A stretch of 64,000 nt of DNA from Gaiellaceae bacterium (lineage in GTDB: Bacteria; Actinomycetota; Thermoleophilia; Gaiellales; Gaiellaceae). This document shows positions 52,406 through 61,745 of this stretch, piece after piece. A model generated the notes under the pieces. That model made no database searches. It was given only the letters and a program-made list of their open reading frames with translations, and was not told the origin of the DNA. Each line of letters opens with the position of its first letter. Position 1 is the first letter of the stretch. The DNA lies in contig JAUJMY010000012.1 in NCBI GenBank assembly GCA_030446625.1, positions 27,110 through 91,109 on the forward strand. The letters run 5' to 3'. Both the position numbers and the translations under genes were made by a program.

Positions 52406-54610
52406 TCACACGGCGAGCTCGCGCTCACCCCCGAAGACGCGATCGACGTCGGCGTCGAGCGGCCCCGGCGCGTCGGCGAGAGCCGCCGCCACCTCCCGCG
52501 CGCGCTCCAGCAGCGGCCGGTCGACGCGCAGGCGCGTGAACTTGAGGTCCGAGAGGCCCGACTGGCGCGTCCCCAGCAGCTGCCCCTCCCCGCGCAGCTC
52601 GAGGTCGACCTCCGCCAGTTCGAAGCCGTCCGTCGTCCGCACGAGCGCCTCCAGCCGCGCGACCGCCGCGTCCGTCAGCTCCTCGCGCGCGCGCGAGACC
52701 AGGAGGCAGTACGACTGCTCGGCGCCCCGGCCGACGCGGCCGCGCAGCTGGTGGAGCTGCGCGAGGCCGAACCGATCCGCCTCCTGCACGATCATCACCG
52801 TCGCGTTCGGGACGTCGACGCCGACCTCGATCACCGTCGTCGCGACGAGCACGTCGAGCTCCCGCGCCCTGAACCGCGCCATGAGATCGCGCCGCTCCGC
52901 AGGTCGCAGTCGGCCGTGGAGACAGCCGACGCGCAGCCCGCGCAGCTCGGCGGCCCGGAGCCGGTCCGCCTCGGCCTCCGCGGCGCGGGCGACGCTCGTC
53001 TCCGACTCCTCGATCAGCGGGCAGACGACGTACGCCTGCCTTCCCGTCTCCAGCACCTTCCGCAGGCGGCGGTACGCCTCGGCGCTCCGCTCCTCGGTCA
53101 CCCACCGCGTCACGATCGGCTTGCGGTCGGCGGGCGGGCGCGCGATCTCGCTGACCTGGAGGTCGCCGTAGACCGTCAGCGCGAGCGTGCGCGGGATCGG
53201 CGTCGCCGTCATGTGCAGGACGTGAGGCGCCCGCCCTTCCGACAGCGCCGCGCGCTGCTCCACCCCCTCGGCGCCGCTTGCGGTGCCGTTCAAGAGCGCG
53301 GCGGGCTTTGCCCGCGGCGCGCTAATCCCGCTCGCGCGACCCGCCGCGACGAGGGCCTGTCGCTGCGAGACGCCAAATCGATGCTGCTCGTCGACGACCG
53401 CGACGGCCAGGTCGGCAAAGGCCACCTGCTCCTCGATCAAGGCGTGGGTTCCGACGGAGATCCGCGCCTCGCCCGACGCGATCGCGGCGCGCGCCGCCGC
53501 GTGCTCCTTCGCGGGGAGCGCGCTCGTGAGCAGCACGCACGGCACGTCGAGCTCGCGGCAGATCCCTTCGAGCGTGAGGAAGTGCTGCTCCGCGAGCGTC
53601 TCCGTCGGAACCATCAGCGCGCCCTGCCGCCCGGCCTCTACCGCGCGCAGCAACGCGTAGAGCGCGACGACGGTCTTGCCGGAGCCGACGTCGCCCTGGA
53701 GCAGGCGCTGCATGGGGATGGTCGCCGCCAGATCGGCGTCGATCTCGCGGATCGCCCCTTCCTGCTCCGCCGTGAGCGAGAACGGCAGCGCGCGGCGGTA
53801 ACGCGCGACGAGCTCGCCGGGCTCGCCGAGCACGGGCGCGACCGTCGCCGCGCGCTCGCGGCCGCGGCGTGCGATCCCGAGCTGGAGGACGAGCAGCTCG
53901 TCGAAGGCGAGCCGGCGCCTGCCTTCCTCCGCCTGCTCCTCCCGCAGCGGCCGGTGGAGCGCCTGCAGCGCGTCGGCGCGCGTCGGCAGAGCCTCCTCGT
54001 CCCGCAGCCGCGCGGGGAGCGGGTCGGGCACGCCGCGCGCGTACGGGAGCGCCGCGCCGACGAGCTCGCGGATCTTCTTCGGCGGCAGGTCCTCGCTGGC
54101 GGGGTAGACCGGAGCGAAGTCGGCCGTCGCCGCCGCGTCCCCGAGGTCGTACGAGCGGACGTTGAAGTCGCGGCCGCGAAGGTGCCCGCGCACCCGCACC
54201 CGCGTTCCCGGCTGGAGCTTGTCCGCCAGCCACGCCTGGTTGAACCAGACGGCGTCGATCTGGCCGCTGTCGTCCGCGAGCCGCGCGGCCAGGATTGCGA
54301 GCGATCGCCTCGGCCTCCGCACCCGGACCGACAGCACCTCGGCCGTGATCGCCACCTCTTCCTCGCCGAAGAGGTCGGCTATGCGCCGCTCCGGCACAGG
54401 CGCCTCGTAGCGGTGCGGTGCGTGCCCGAGCAGATCGCCGATCGTTTCGAGGCCGAGCTTCGCGAGCTTCTTCTCCAACGTCGTCCCGACCCCGGGCAGC
54501 GTGCGCAGCGGCCGCGCGAGCGCGCGCGGCGGCACGAGCCAGCGAGGGACAGGCCAGACGTCCGGTTGGTCCAGGCCGGCAAAGCCGGTTGGCAGGCGGG
54601 TCGATGTCAC
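52406..54610 (-). CDS. recG: ATP-dependent DNA helicase RecG with an insertion
   Basis: About 734 residues from GTG 54610 (VTSTRLPTGFAGLD; two further GTG codons precede it). Wedge domain, then LLQGDVGSGKTVVALYAL, VDEQHRFGV, MTATPIPRTLALT, and the TRG region ELDVLVATTVIEVGVDVPNATVM. Remodels stalled replication forks. Between FGV and MTATP there are about 31 more residues than in E. coli RecG; a 12-bp hairpin with TTT loop (53295-53323) underlies the extra segment, and the GV-x-QR motif appears twice. Confidence 0.93.
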   Translation of the reverse strand: MTSTRLPTGFAGLDQPDVWPVPRWLVPPRALARPLRTLPGVGTTLEKKLAKLGLETIGDLLGHAPHRYEAPVPERRIADLFGEEEVAITAEVLSVRVRRPRRSLAILAARLADDSGQIDAVWFNQAWLADKLQPGTRVRVRGHLRGRDFNVRSYDLGDAAATADFAPVYPASEDLPPKKIRELVGAALPYARGVPDPLPARLRDEEALPTRADALQALHRPLREEQAEEGRRRLAFDELLVLQLGIARRGRERAATVAPVLGEPGELVARYRRALPFSLTAEQEGAIREIDADLAATIPMQRLLQGDVGSGKTVVALYALLRAVEAGRQGALMVPTETLAEQHFLTLEGICRELDVPCVLLTSALPAKEHAAARAAIASGEARISVGTHALIEEQVAFADLAVAVVDEQHRFGVSQRQALVAAGRASGISAPRAKPAALLNGTASGAEGVEQRAALSEGRAPHVLHMTATPIPRTLALTVYGDLQVSEIARPPADRKPIVTRWVTEERSAEAYRRLRKVLETGRQAYVVCPLIEESETSVARAAEAEADRLRAAELRGLRVGCLHGRLRPAERRDLMARFRARELDVLVATTVIEVGVDVPNATVMIVQEADRFGLAQLHQLRGRVGRGAEQSYCLLVSRAREELTDAAVARLEALVRTTDGFELAEVDLELRGEGQLLGTRQSGLSDLKFTRLRVDRPLLERAREVAAALADAPGPLDADVDRVFGGERELAV

Positions 54611-54678
54611 CACCACGGCCAGCGCCCGCCGAAGTCTAGGAGGAGCTCCGGACGCTCCATGCCCGTAGGCTACGCCGC

Positions 54679-55875
54679 GTGCGCCGGCTCGGGCCGCTCG
54701 CCGTCCTGCTGCTGCTCGCCGTGGCCGCGGCAGCGGCGCTGCTTTCGCGCATCGGCATCGAAGAGCGTGAGCAGCGAGCCGCTCGCCCGCCACCGTCGCC
54801 TGTCGTGCTCGAGAACGAGGACGGCCGCTGGACGGTGGAGACGCGCTGCCGCAGCGGGCGCGGCTTCACGGTCGGCCCCGGCTACGTCTCTCGGCTCGTC
54901 ACGCGCGACGGCGCCGTCGTCGTCGACGACGTGCGCGAGCAGGGGACGCTGAACGACCCCGAGTACGGGGGGCTCGGCGCGTTCGGCTGGCATCACGCGC
55001 GCGGCCGGCCCGGAGCGACGCGGTTCCACGCCGACAACGCGTGGGAGATCAGCGGCCGCGCGTGCGCGCGCGACACCGGCGGCTTCGGCGTCGTCGGCTC
55101 GCGCGTCCTCGTCCGCCCGCGGGCGGGAGACCCTACGCCGAGGCTCGTCGTCGACGTGCTCCTCGCGGACGCCTACACTGCGCCGCGGCCGCTCGTGCGC
55201 GTCAGGTACGCGTACACCGTGCGCGCGTCGCAGTTGGTCGCGCGCATCACCGTCACGCAGCTCTGCCCGCGCGGGCGGTGTGGCCGCACGCGGGCCACGG
55301 CGTTCGTGAAGGAGCCGAAGCTCGTCGCGCACGTCACCGGCGGCGGCTTCACGCGGATGCTCACGCTGGACACGTCCGGACGCGGCGTCTGCCAGGACGT
55401 CCGCGCGGGTCCAGAGAGCGGACCGATTCTCGAGACCGGCCAGTGCGGCGCCGACGGACGAGCCCGCATGCGCTTCGATTTCGGCAGCGCGACGAGCGGC
55501 GTCGACGGCGGCTGCGACGCGCGCGCGTGCCTGGACGTGGGGATGCGGTCCGCGACGGGCGCGTGGGAGAGCGGCGCGGGTCTCGACCGCTGGGCCATGC
55601 TTGCCGCGCGGCGGCCGGCGGCATACGCCGCCGACACGGCGTCGATCGACGGGGTGGTGTGGGACTGCCACGGCGGGAGCCCGGCCGCGGACCTGCAGCG
55701 GCGCTGGGAGACCGCGGCGCGCGGGACGCCGGCGGCGGGGTACTCCGCCCACGGCGCGCTCTTCCCCGCGTGGGAAGGCGGGCGCGGCGGCTACGACTGC
55801 GAGCCGCTCGCGCGCGCGTTTGGCCCGCACGGAGAGAGCTTCACCGTCGTCGCCTCGTACTCCTTGACGCCGTAG
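54679..55875 (+). CDS. Secreted or membrane-anchored protein of unknown function
   Basis: 398 residues from GTG 54679. N-terminal signal/anchor (LGPLAVLLLLAVAAAAALL, residues 4-22), then an all-beta extracytoplasmic part with about eight cysteines (e.g. ARACLDV, CPRGRCGRT) that likely form disulfides. No catalytic motif or known family is apparent. It is divergent from recG and ends 2 nt from the convergent degV gene. Confidence 0.75.
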   Translation: MRRLGPLAVLLLLAVAAAAALLSRIGIEEREQRAARPPPSPVVLENEDGRWTVETRCRSGRGFTVGPGYVSRLVTRDGAVVVDDVREQGTLNDPEYGGLGAFGWHHARGRPGATRFHADNAWEISGRACARDTGGFGVVGSRVLVRPRAGDPTPRLVVDVLLADAYTAPRPLVRVRYAYTVRASQLVARITVTQLCPRGRCGRTRATAFVKEPKLVAHVTGGGFTRMLTLDTSGRGVCQDVRAGPESGPILETGQCGADGRARMRFDFGSATSGVDGGCDARACLDVGMRSATGAWESGAGLDRWAMLAARRPAAYAADTASIDGVVWDCHGGSPAADLQRRWETAARGTPAAGYSAHGALFPAWEGGRGGYDCEPLARAFGPHGESFTVVASYSLTP

Positions 55876-55877
55876 CG

Positions 55878-56738
55878 CTACGCGTCGTGGGACCAGAAGA
55901 AGCCGACCGTGCCGGGGCCGGCGTGCGTTCCAACCACCGGCCCGAGCGACGTCATGATCTCGATCTCGGCGCGCGGACGCTCCCGGCGCACCATGTCGGC
56001 GAGCGCGGCCGCGCGCTCCGGAGCGTCGGCGTGCGCGATGCCCACTCGCAGCCCGGGCTCGTCGCGCGTGCGGCGCGTGAACTCGGCGACGAACTCCGCG
56101 AACGCCTTCTGGTTCCCGCGGACGCGCTTCACGGGCACCACCTCGCCCTCCGCGAGCGTCAGGATCGGCTTGATCTTCAGCATCTGCCCCGCGAGCGCGC
56201 TCGCCTTCCCGATCCGGCCGCCGCGGGCGAGGAACTCCAGCGTGTCGACCGTGAAGAGCAGGCCGGCGCTCTCCGCATAGCGCGCGACGAGCGTCTCGAC
56301 CTCCTCGTCCGTCGTCTCGCGCTCGAGCCGGCGCTGGACCGCGAGCCCGAGCATGGCGACCGCCGCCGAAGCGGTCCGCGAGTCGAACACGCGAACGCGG
56401 TCGCCGCCGATCTCGGCCGCGGCCGTCCGGGCGCTCTCGTACGTCCCGGAGAGGCGACTGGAGAGGTGCAGCGAGTACACGCGGTCGTACTCGGCGAGCT
56501 GCTCGTACGCAGCGAGGAAGTCGCCCGGCGTGGGCTGCGACGTCGTCGGCAGCTCGTCCGCGCCGCGCAGCCGGCCGTAGAAGGCGTCCGGCTGGATCTC
56601 GACGTAGTCGCGCAGGCTCTCGTCGCCGAAGCGAACGTACAGCGGAACGATGCGCCAGTTGCCGAACCGCTCGCTCGCTTCCGGGAAATCTGCCGTCGAG
56701 TCGACGACGATCGCTGTGTTTGCGGCCGTGCGTCGCAC
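55878..56738 (-). CDS. DegV family fatty-acid-binding protein
   Basis: 286 residues; VVDSTADFPE, TSQPTPGDFLAAYEQL, VYSLHLSSRLSGTYESA and FDSRTASAAVAMLGL are family marks. FakB-type proteins present fatty acids to the FakA kinase. The matching fakA gene two positions upstream is broken, so this protein may lack its partner here. Confidence 0.92.
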   Translation of the reverse strand: MRRTAANTAIVVDSTADFPEASERFGNWRIVPLYVRFGDESLRDYVEIQPDAFYGRLRGADELPTTSQPTPGDFLAAYEQLAEYDRVYSLHLSSRLSGTYESARTAAAEIGGDRVRVFDSRTASAAVAMLGLAVQRRLERETTDEEVETLVARYAESAGLLFTVDTLEFLARGGRIGKASALAGQMLKIKPILTLAEGEVVPVKRVRGNQKAFAEFVAEFTRRTRDEPGLRVGIAHADAPERAAALADMVRRERPRAEIEIMTSLGPVVGTHAGPGTVGFFWSHDA

Positions 56739-56739
56739 G

Positions 56740-57132
56740 TCAGTCCGTGGGCGCCGCGAGCCTGCTCGGTGCGGCGCGGATCGCGCCGATGATCTCCTCG
56801 AGCTCCTGGTCCTTCGAGAGACACGCGACGGCCCCCGCGGCTCGCAGCGCGTCGAACTCGCGCGGGTTCAGCGACGCCGTCAGGCAGACGACGGCGACCT
56901 CGGGGCAGGCCTCGCGGACCGCCGCCGTCGCCTGGATCCCGTCGAGCCCCGGGAGCCGGTAGTCCATCAGCATCACGTCCGGCGCATGCTCGCGGCACGC
57001 GGGCACGGCGTCGTTGCCGTCGCCGACGGACGCGACGACCTCGATTCCGGGCTGGAGCTCGAGCAGCAGCTCGAGCGCGCGCCGAAACACGTCGTTGTCT
57101 TCCACGATGGCAACGCGGATCGGCTGGTGCAC
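56740..57132 (-). CDS. Response regulator receiver domain protein
   Basis: 130 residues: IRVAIVEDNDVFRRAL, the phosphoacceptor aspartate in VMLMDYRLPG (about residue 56), switch residues in VVCLTAS and the lysine in CLSKDQE. There is no DNA-binding output domain, so it signals by protein contact. Lies 1 nt before degV in the same operon. Confidence 0.88.
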   Translation of the reverse strand: MHQPIRVAIVEDNDVFRRALELLLELQPGIEVVASVGDGNDAVPACREHAPDVMLMDYRLPGLDGIQATAAVREACPEVAVVCLTASLNPREFDALRAAGAVACLSKDQELEEIIGAIRAAPSRLAAPTD

Positions 57133-57196
57133 GCAGGCACTCTAAAGCCCGCCGCGCTCCTCGGCGTCGCCCTCCGCAGGCGTCGCGGGCCAAGGG

Positions 57197-58698
57197 TTAT
57201 TCGGCGGAGATGAGGAGCGGATAGTGCGGCTGCCCGCCCGTCTGCACCTCGAGCTCGAGCTCGGGGTGGCGCTCCTCGAGGAACGTGCGCACGGCATCCA
57301 GAGCCGGCTCGTCCTCGCCGGTCAGCAGCGTCACGAGGTCGCGCGGCTCCGCGAGCAGGCGCTCCAACACGCCGCGCGCCACCTCGTCGAAGCTGTCACC
57401 GGAGACGACGGCGTCGCCGTCGACGAGCCCGAGGTACGCGCCCTTGCGGACCGAGACGCCGTCGAGCTCCGCGTCGCGCGACGCGACGGTGACGGCGCCC
57501 TCGCGCAGCGGCTCGAGCGCCTCGTGGAACGCCTCGGCCATCGCCACGGCCGAACGAGCGACCTCGTGCGCACGACGCGAACCGGCTTCGACGCGAGCTG
57601 CGCCGCCTGCTCCGCGCTCATCAGGACGTTCGCATTGTTCGGGAGGACGACGGCCTCCGGCGCCGCCGCGCCCTCGATCGCCGCGACGATCTCCTCGGTC
57701 GACGGGTTCATCGTCTGGCCGCCCTCGATCACGCATCCGGCACCGAGGCTCGCGAAGAGCCGTCGGTTTCCGCGCCGCTCGCGACGACGATCGCCTCGCA
57801 CGCCTTCGGCTCGCCCTCGTGGGCCTCCACCAGGCGCGACTCGCGCTCGAGCGTCTGCTCGTGCATGTTCGCGATCTCGACCTTCGCGATCGCGCCACGC
57901 GCGGTCGCGGCCGTGAGCGCGGCGCCGGGATCGTCCGTGTGGAGGTGCTTCAGCGCGGTCGTCGGGTCGCCGACGACGAGCAGCGAGTCGCCGAGCTGCT
58001 CGAGCTCGCGCTCGAGCGACTCCGCGTCGAGCGCGTCGCCCTCGACGAAGAACGCGGTGCAGTAACGGAAGCGCGAGAGCTCCTGATGGATCGCGTCCAG
58101 GCCGAGGTTCGTGCGGCTGCGCCTCGGCAGCGGGTCGCCGGTCACGGCCGCCGTCACTCCGCGGACGATCTCGAGCAGCCCGGCGCCGCCCGCGTCGACG
58201 ACGCCCGCCTCCCGCAGCACGGCGAGCATCTCCGGCGTGCGCGCGACGGTCCTCGCCTCGCCGGACGAGCGCGCGCAGAGCTCGGCCGGCGCCGCGTCGT
58301 CATCCGCGATCGCTTCCGCCTCCTCGGCGAGCTCCCGGATCACCGTCAGCATCGTCCCCTCGACCGGGCGGCGGACGGCGCGGTACGCGGCGTCGCTCGC
58401 GCCGCGGAACGCGGTCGCGATCGCCTGGCGCGTCGACCCGCTGCGCCTCGCCGAGCACGTCGGCCGCGCCGCGCAACATCTGCGACAGGATCACGCCGGA
58501 GTTGCGCGCGCCATCAACGCGGCCCGCGTCACGGCGCGCGCGACCGCGGCGCGGTCGGCCTCGCGCGCGAGCGCCTCGACGATCCCGCTCGCGAGCTGCG
58601 GAGGAGCCGTCGGGGACGGGGCGCCTCGTCGATGCGCGCGCGCCGTGAGCCGCGAGCGCCGCCCGTGCCAGCTCCCGCGCGACGGACACGTCGCTCAC
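57197..58698 (-). pseudogene. fakA: fakA (DAK2-domain fatty acid kinase), multiply frameshifted
   Basis: Pieces of the FakA/YloV protein lie in three frames. N-terminal piece: RELARAALAAHG, then VPDG but with the Mg-binding DTG lost, then GARNSGVILSQMLRGAADVLGEA. Next frame: RQAIATAFRGASDAAYR through PVEGTMLTVIREL, FVEGDALDAESLE, HTDDPGAALTAATARGAIAKVEIANM to about 57790. Third: CVIEGGQTMNPSTEEIVAAI, then AMAEAFHEALEPL to the C-terminal TGGQPHYPLLISAE. At least five lesions in all. Flanking asp23 and rpmB are intact. Confidence 0.85.
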
Positions 58699-59045
58699 GA
58701 CCGACTGACGTCCTCGATGTGCACCTCCACCGCGGCGACACGGAGCCCCGTCAGCCGCTCGACCTCGTACCCGACGCGCGCGCGGAGCGTCGCGGCCACC
58801 TCGGCGAGGTTCAGGCCGTACTCGACGACGACGTGGACGTCGATCGTCAGCGCGCCGCCCGACTCCCGCACGCCGATCCCCTGCGTCAGGCTGTCGCGCG
58901 CGAGCAGCCGCCCGACACGGCCGCGCGGGGTCATCCCGACGACGCCGTACCCCTCCGCGGCCGCGCGACCGACGATCTGCGCGACGACCTCGGGTGAGAT
59001 CGTGATCCGCCCGAGCGGGGACGACAACGTCTGTGCCGCCTCCAC
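58695..59045 (-). CDS. Asp23/Gls24 family envelope stress protein
   Basis: 116 residues from GTG 59045. GRITISPEVVAQIVGRAAAEGYGVVGM, VHVVVEYGLNLAEVAATLRARVGYEVERLTGL (family pattern: VVVEYGLNLAEVA) and VEVHIEDV. Usually the gene just before fakA, as here; overlaps it by 4 nt. Confidence 0.92.
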   Translation of the reverse strand: MEAAQTLSSPLGRITISPEVVAQIVGRAAAEGYGVVGMTPRGRVGRLLARDSLTQGIGVRESGGALTIDVHVVVEYGLNLAEVAATLRARVGYEVERLTGLRVAAVEVHIEDVSRS

Positions 59046-59079
59046 GTCCGTTCGACGCAGCCGCCCGCGTGCGGCCTCG

Positions 59080-59271
59080 TCAGACCGCTTTCTCGACCTT
59101 GCCGCTCTTGAGGCAGCGCGTGCAGACGTACGCCCGCCGCGGCGCACCGGCGAGCAGCACGCGAACGCGCTGCAGGTTCGGGTTGAAGCGCCGCTTGGTG
59201 GCGACCATCGAGTGGCTGCGGTTGTGCCCGAACGAGGGCTGCTTGCCGCAGACTGCGCAGACCTTCGACAT
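59080..59271 (-). CDS. rpmB: 50S ribosomal protein L28
   Basis: 63 residues, four-cysteine zinc form ([12 protein letters not shown] and [11 protein letters not shown]) with [19 protein letters not shown]. Starts 12 nt from the ribH stop. Confidence 0.96.
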   Translation of the reverse strand: MSKVCAVCGKQPSFGHNRSHSMVATKRRFNPNLQRVRVLLAGAPRRAYVCTRCLKSGKVEKAV

Positions 59272-59283
59272 AGGCGGCGGAGT

Positions 59284-59886
59284 CTACGCGTTCGCCGCAG
59301 CCGCCGCGCGCAGCTTCGTGAAGACGTCGACCATCTCGAGCGCGCTGCGCACTGCTTCGGCGCCCTTCTCGAGACGCGCGTCCGCCTGCTCGGGCGTCTC
59401 CACGGTCAGCACGCCGAACGCGACGGGGACGCCGGTCTCCAGCCCGGCGAGCTGGAGTCCGCTCGCCGCCTCGCCGGCGACGAAGTCGAAGTGGGCCGTC
59501 TCGCCGCGGATCACGCAGCCGAGGGCGACGACGCACGCGTAGCGGCGCGTCTTCGCGAGGGCCATGGCCGCAAGCGGCAGCTCGAACGCGCCGGGCACGG
59601 GAACGACGGTCACGAGCTCGCGCGGCACGCCGCGCCGGTCGAGCTCCTCGAGCGCCTCGTCGAGGAGGCGCCCTGTGACGGCCGCGTTGAAGCGCGCGAC
59701 CACGACGCCGACCGGCCTGCGGCCGCCGCGCGGCTCGCCCTCGATCACCGTCACGCCGTCGGGGATGCGCAGCTCGCCCGCAGCGTGCTCCGCGAGCGCC
59801 GGGGCGGACCCGTCGTGGTCGCGCTGCGGCGGCAGCTCCTCGAAGACGTCGCGCCGCAGCGTGCCGCTCTCCGCGCCCTCGCTCAC
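59284..59886 (-). CDS. ribH: 6,7-dimethyl-8-ribityllumazine synthase
   Basis: 200 residues from GTG 59886, about 45 more than a typical RibH because of an N-terminal extension. Core: VVVARFNAAVTGRLL, VPVPGAFELPLAA, GCVIRGETAHFDFV. It joins the pyrimidine and butanone phosphate in riboflavin synthesis. GTGA overlap with ribBA. Confidence 0.94.
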   Translation of the reverse strand: MSEGAESGTLRRDVFEELPPQRDHDGSAPALAEHAAGELRIPDGVTVIEGEPRGGRRPVGVVVARFNAAVTGRLLDEALEELDRRGVPRELVTVVPVPGAFELPLAAMALAKTRRYACVVALGCVIRGETAHFDFVAGEAASGLQLAGLETGVPVAFGVLTVETPEQADARLEKGAEAVRSALEMVDVFTKLRAAAAANA

Positions 59887-61166
59887 CCGCGCTCCGCCTC
59901 CGGTTCCGGCTCGTACCGAAGGTCCTGGTGGTGGAGCTTGTGCCCGAGCCGGTCGCGCTTCGCGGCCAGGTAGCGCGTGTTCTCGGCGTTCGGCGGCACC
60001 TCGATCGGCACCTGCTCGACGACGGCGAGGCCGTACGCCTCGATCCCGATCATCTTCTTCGGGTTGTTCGTCAGGAACCGGATCGTCGTCAGGCCGAGCT
60101 CCGCGAGAATCTGGTTCCCGATCCCGTAGTCGCGCGCGTCGGCGGGGAAGCCGAGCTCGAGGTTCGCCTGGACCGTGTCGAGCCCGCCCTCCTGGAGCTC
60201 GTACGCCTTGAGCTTGTTCAGCAACCCGATGCCGCGACCCTCCTGTGCCATGTAGAGGAGGACGCCGCGCTCCTCCGCCGCGATCCGGCGCAGCGCGAGG
60301 TCGAGCTGCTCGCCGCAGTCGCACCGCAGCGAGTGGAAGACGTCTCCCGTCAGGCACTCCGAGTGCACGCGCACGAGCACGTCCTGCTCGCTGTCCACTT
60401 CGCCCTTGACGAGCGCGACGTGGTGCTTCCCCGTCAGCTTCTCGCGGAACGCGACCGCGGTGAACTCGCCGTACTCCGTCGGGAGGCGAACCGACGTCCA
60501 GCGCTCCACGAGCTTCTCGGTCCGCCGCCGGTACTCGATCAGCGCGGCGACGGTGATCATCTTCAGCCCGTGCTTCTCGCAGTACGGGAACAGATCGGGG
60601 ACGCGCGCCATCGTCCCGTCGTCGTTCATGATCTCGCAGACGACGCCGGCGGGGATGAGGCCCGCGAGGCGCGCGAGGTCGACGGCCGCCTCGGTCTGCC
60701 CCGTCCGCTCGAGGACGCCGCCGCGCGCGGCGCGCAAGGGAAAGACGTGTCCGGGCTGAACGAGGTCGGCTGCGGCCTTGCTCGGATCGATCGCGACCTG
60801 GATCGTGCGCGAGCGGTCGTGCGCCGAGATCCCCGTCGTTACGCCTTCGCGGGCCTCGACGGAGACGGTGAAAGCCGTCTCGAACGGCGTCTCGTTCCGG
60901 TCGGTCATCGGGCGCAGCCCGAGCTCGTCGCAGCGCTCCTCCGTCAACGAGAGGCAGATGAGCCCGCGCGCGTGCGTGGCCATGAAGTTGATCGCCTCGG
61001 GCGTCGCGAACTGCGCGGCGATCGTGAGGTCGCCCTCGTTCTCGCGGTCCGCGTCGTCGACGACGACGACGAACTTCCCCTGGCGGATGTCCTCGATCGC
61101 GTCCTCGACACGAGCGAAGGGGCTCGTGCGAGCGCGCTCCGACAGCTCCTGCTCCATCGCGGTCAT
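59883..61166 (-). CDS. ribBA: Bifunctional DHBP synthase / GTP cyclohydrolase II
   Basis: 427 residues from ATG 61166. DHBP synthase half: DDADRENEGDLTIAAQ, HARGLICLSLT, GHVFPL. GTP cyclohydrolase half: zinc ligands in RVHSECLTGDVFHSLRC and CGEQL, MAQEGRGIGLLNKLKAYE, LTNNPKKM. A start at GTG 61223 is also open. A perfect hairpin lies just upstream of the ATG. Confidence 0.95.
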   Translation of the reverse strand: MTAMEQELSERARTSPFARVEDAIEDIRQGKFVVVVDDADRENEGDLTIAAQFATPEAINFMATHARGLICLSLTEERCDELGLRPMTDRNETPFETAFTVSVEAREGVTTGISAHDRSRTIQVAIDPSKAAADLVQPGHVFPLRAARGGVLERTGQTEAAVDLARLAGLIPAGVVCEIMNDDGTMARVPDLFPYCEKHGLKMITVAALIEYRRRTEKLVERWTSVRLPTEYGEFTAVAFREKLTGKHHVALVKGEVDSEQDVLVRVHSECLTGDVFHSLRCDCGEQLDLALRRIAAEERGVLLYMAQEGRGIGLLNKLKAYELQEGGLDTVQANLELGFPADARDYGIGNQILAELGLTTIRFLTNNPKKMIGIEAYGLAVVEQVPIEVPPNAENTRYLAAKRDRLGHKLHHQDLRYEPEPEAERG

Positions 61167-61171
61167 CGTAA

Positions 61172-61194
61172 CCCCGGCACTCGCGTTGCCGGGG
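61172..61194 (-). promoter_or_regulatory. Hairpin directly upstream of ribBA
   Basis: CCCCGGCA and TGCCGGGG form a perfect 8-bp stem with a 7-nt loop, ending 5 nt before ATG 61166 where a ribosome site would be expected. No Shine-Dalgarno is visible there. It may modulate translation, or the real start may be upstream. It does not resemble an FMN riboswitch. Confidence 0.35.
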
Positions 61195-61289
61195 CGCCGC
61201 CGGCAAAGGAGCACGTGGCGCACGGCGCGCGGGACAGTACATCGGGTACGGCCGAGCGACGCGCGTGCGCGATCCTCCGGCGGGCGGCG

Positions 61290-61745
61290 TCAGGCGTCGC
61301 GCGCCGGGGGCGCGAGCGGCTCCCAGATCAGCTCGGCGACGTCGAGCACGATCTCGACGCGGTCGTCGCGGCGCTCCTGCACCTCGCCGCAGATCGCGCA
61401 GACGACGTCGTTCAGCCAGCGGTAGCGGTCCTCGCTCGCCAGGTGCGTGCAGAACGCGACGACCTGGCGCCGTGGCTCCGGGTACGCGCGGCCGTATCCG
61501 CGCAGGTCGACCATGATCGTGGCGCCGTCGTCGGTCTCGATCACGCCCCGGAAGTCGGGCACGTACGTCGCGTCCGTGCGCCGGTGGGGGTGGTTCGCGC
61601 CCCGGAACCGGCCCGCGACGCGGCCCTCGCAGCGCCCCTCGGCGATGAAGAAGTGCTCGCTCTCGACGCCCCGGTCGCCCTCGAGCTCGACGAACCAGCC
61701 CTCCGGGTAGTAGAACGTCAGGCGGTAGAGCGGCTCAAGACGCAC
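61290..61745 (-). CDS. DUF3237-like protein
   Basis: 151 residues, beta-rich: LYRLTFYYPEGWFVELEG, GRVAGRFRGANHPHRRTD, PDFRGVIETDDGATIMVDLRGYGRAYP. This resembles DUF3237 and related beta-barrel proteins. Role unknown; it sits between ribE (11-nt overlap) and ribBA, so it might be cotranscribed with riboflavin genes. Confidence 0.65.
   Translation of the reverse strand: MRLEPLYRLTFYYPEGWFVELEGDRGVESEHFFIAEGRCEGRVAGRFRGANHPHRRTDATYVPDFRGVIETDDGATIMVDLRGYGRAYPEPRRQVVAFCTHLASEDRYRWLNDVVCAICGEVQERRDDRVEIVLDVAELIWEPLAPPARDA

Noticed and set aside
61167..61289. FMN riboswitch ahead of ribBA
   Set aside because: Only a simple 8-bp hairpin is present; conserved FMN-element blocks were not found.
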